From Halocaridina rubra (taxonomy: Eukaryota > Arthropoda > Malacostraca > Decapoda > Atyidae): DNA of 64,000 bases. The notes under the pieces were generated by a model. The model was not told the DNA's origin. It made no database searches and saw nothing but the letters and a program-made list of their open reading frames with translations. Position 1 is the stretch's first letter; each line of letters opens with the position of its first letter. Location: the NCBI GenBank assembly GCA_037179515.1, contig JAXCGZ010022674.1, positions 1 through 64,000 of the forward strand. The letters are read 5' to 3'. The position numbers and the translations under genes were made by a program. Positions 59,737 to 64,000 of the stretch are shown piece by piece.

Positions 59737-61140
59737 TATAGACATTTTGAGACTTCTATTAACTGGAGCTTGCTGTGCGTCCTATTGGGTATCCCTGTAC
59801 TTGGAGAATCTTTAGCCCTTAAAGCTACACCTTCTCCCTTGTATCAGTCAAGGTTTTTGCATCTTCTTTACAACCATTTTTTTTTTAAACATATTTAGTA
59901 CTTACTTCTTTGGCTGAATCCCTGTTTTAGAATAAAAAAAATCCCTCATAATTTGCTCTTTAGTAATGAATTTAAAAGAACTATTCATTACTGTGACAAC
60001 CCTAAAAAGTTTGCAAAGGCAAGAAAAAAGTGAATCGGTACTATTACTTTTAATCTTAGATTTTAATACTGCTCCAAAAAATAGAACAGCTAACAGCTCC
60101 ATCTTCAGTGAGAGACACACACACCAAAATATATTTTTACCCGATATAAACAACAGCTATACAGCAGAACAGAACCCCATTCCAACACATTGCTGAACTT
60201 AAAAACTAATGGGTGCAGATCCTATAAATGCAACCCTATTAATAAATCCTCAGTATTTTTCTTTTAAAAAATACTTTTTCTTTCAAAAAAATACTAAAAT
60301 GAGAAATGAACACCCAACCAAAGTTTCTACATACTCCGATTTCTTTTCCTGTAATTTAATCAAATGATCTTTTAGCTTACCATTCAGACTTTACCTTAAA
60401 TATACAATGGGAATGATAATATAACATCACAATACGGAGACCGCTTATAAATTATCTATGAGACCATATATAACATAAATGCTTTTTATATGATCCATAA
60501 TAATCTATAAACTATTTCTAAATCCGTCAGGACATTTTTAAACAACAATTTTGAGTTATTCATGAAGAATGTAACAACTCGAAACAACATTGACACAAAT
60601 TGAGAAACACTCCTGTGCCAACAATGGCTTTTCGCTTCATTGTAAAACTAGAGACAACAATTATCAACAATACTCCTGTATATACTTAATATTAAGCCAC
60701 TACTTCAAGAGCATTCTATGGGATGCATGTCTCAACTATAGAGGTCCTGGTATGCCTAGAACACTTATCTATTCACACTGACATCTACTGTGTCAGATAT
60801 CAATGACACTTATCACTCTGTTTACCTAAGTATTCTTCACATCCAACATGATTAAATGGCAGACAATGGTTCCAAAAGACTAATAACATACTTATCTGCA
60901 CACAGTACCTACAAGTAATTTTCTACGAAAATAACACTATTATAAACATGCACCTTTCATTTTATTCATTATCTGCATTTCACTTGTCGAAGAGCATAAA
61001 ACTGTTTTCAAGGTGTTGTTGTATTACATCAAACATACCGCATACCTTACCCTTTTCTCACTCACCAGTAAATACGTAGACCCTAATTTTTCAAATTGCT
61101 CAAAATGACATATATGTCCCTAGTTTTTTCAAGTTTCACA
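59737..61140. other. Intergenic sequence; nothing recognised
   Basis: AT-rich, no long frame with a domain, no repeat family recognised. Confidence 0.45.

Positions 61141-64000
<2,860 letters not shown>

Overview
This is a eukaryotic, intron-rich and repeat-saturated window. It most resembles a decapod crustacean genome (shrimp or crab). The reasons are the extreme density of long AT, AG/CT, AC/TG and ATT microsatellites, large introns packed with nested APE-type non-LTR retrotransposons, mariner and Tigger relics, and a crustacean-type tRNA-derived SINE. The species cannot be fixed from sequence alone.

Three host genes can be modelled by hand from exon/intron structure. (1) 5117-11382, plus strand: a three-exon gene for an unrecognised single-pass membrane protein of about 417 aa. 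It has a signal peptide, an RIKR processing site, an ectodomain, one membrane helix and a tail with tyrosine motifs; all introns are phase 0. (2) 17953-40681, minus strand: a highly divergent heterotrimeric G-protein alpha subunit in five exons (about 375 aa) spread over 22.7 kb. Its 15.6 kb and 5.4 kb introns hold most of the transposons. (3) 51783-54034, plus strand: an SRSF7/x16-type SR splicing factor (RRM, CCHC zinc knuckle, RS domain; 229 aa) with a poly(A) signal at 54361.

Layout. 1-5.1 kb: microsatellites, a 3' piece of retrotransposon A, a degenerate minisatellite and a SINE. 5.1-11.4 kb: the membrane-protein gene, with retrotransposon fragments in both introns. 11.4-17.9 kb: microsatellites, retrotransposon A copy 3, then 3.4 kb with nothing recognisable. 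18-40.7 kb: the G-alpha gene and, inside its introns, a retrotransposon B copy (22-28.8 kb) interrupted by retrotransposons A and C, a 450-bp inverted repeat, a 1.3-kb mariner, a 414-bp palindrome and a second B copy. 41.2-47.2 kb: three head-to-tail copies of retrotransposon A. 47.2-48 kb: AT repeats around a third palindrome. 48-54.4 kb: the SR-protein gene, with an RTE-type element upstream. 55-59.7 kb: an RNase H-bearing LINE relic and a Tigger/pogo relic with its inverted ends. 59.7-64 kb: no recognisable gene.

The most interesting system is retrotransposon A. Its copies sit inside AC/TG microsatellites, always with the sense strand on the AC strand. It leaves behind full, truncated and even tail-only insertions (a 14-base tail motif), and one occupied/empty site pair lies within this window. 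The divergent G-alpha, with a Ser at the position equivalent to Ras Gly12, and the signalling-tail membrane protein are the best host-gene leads.
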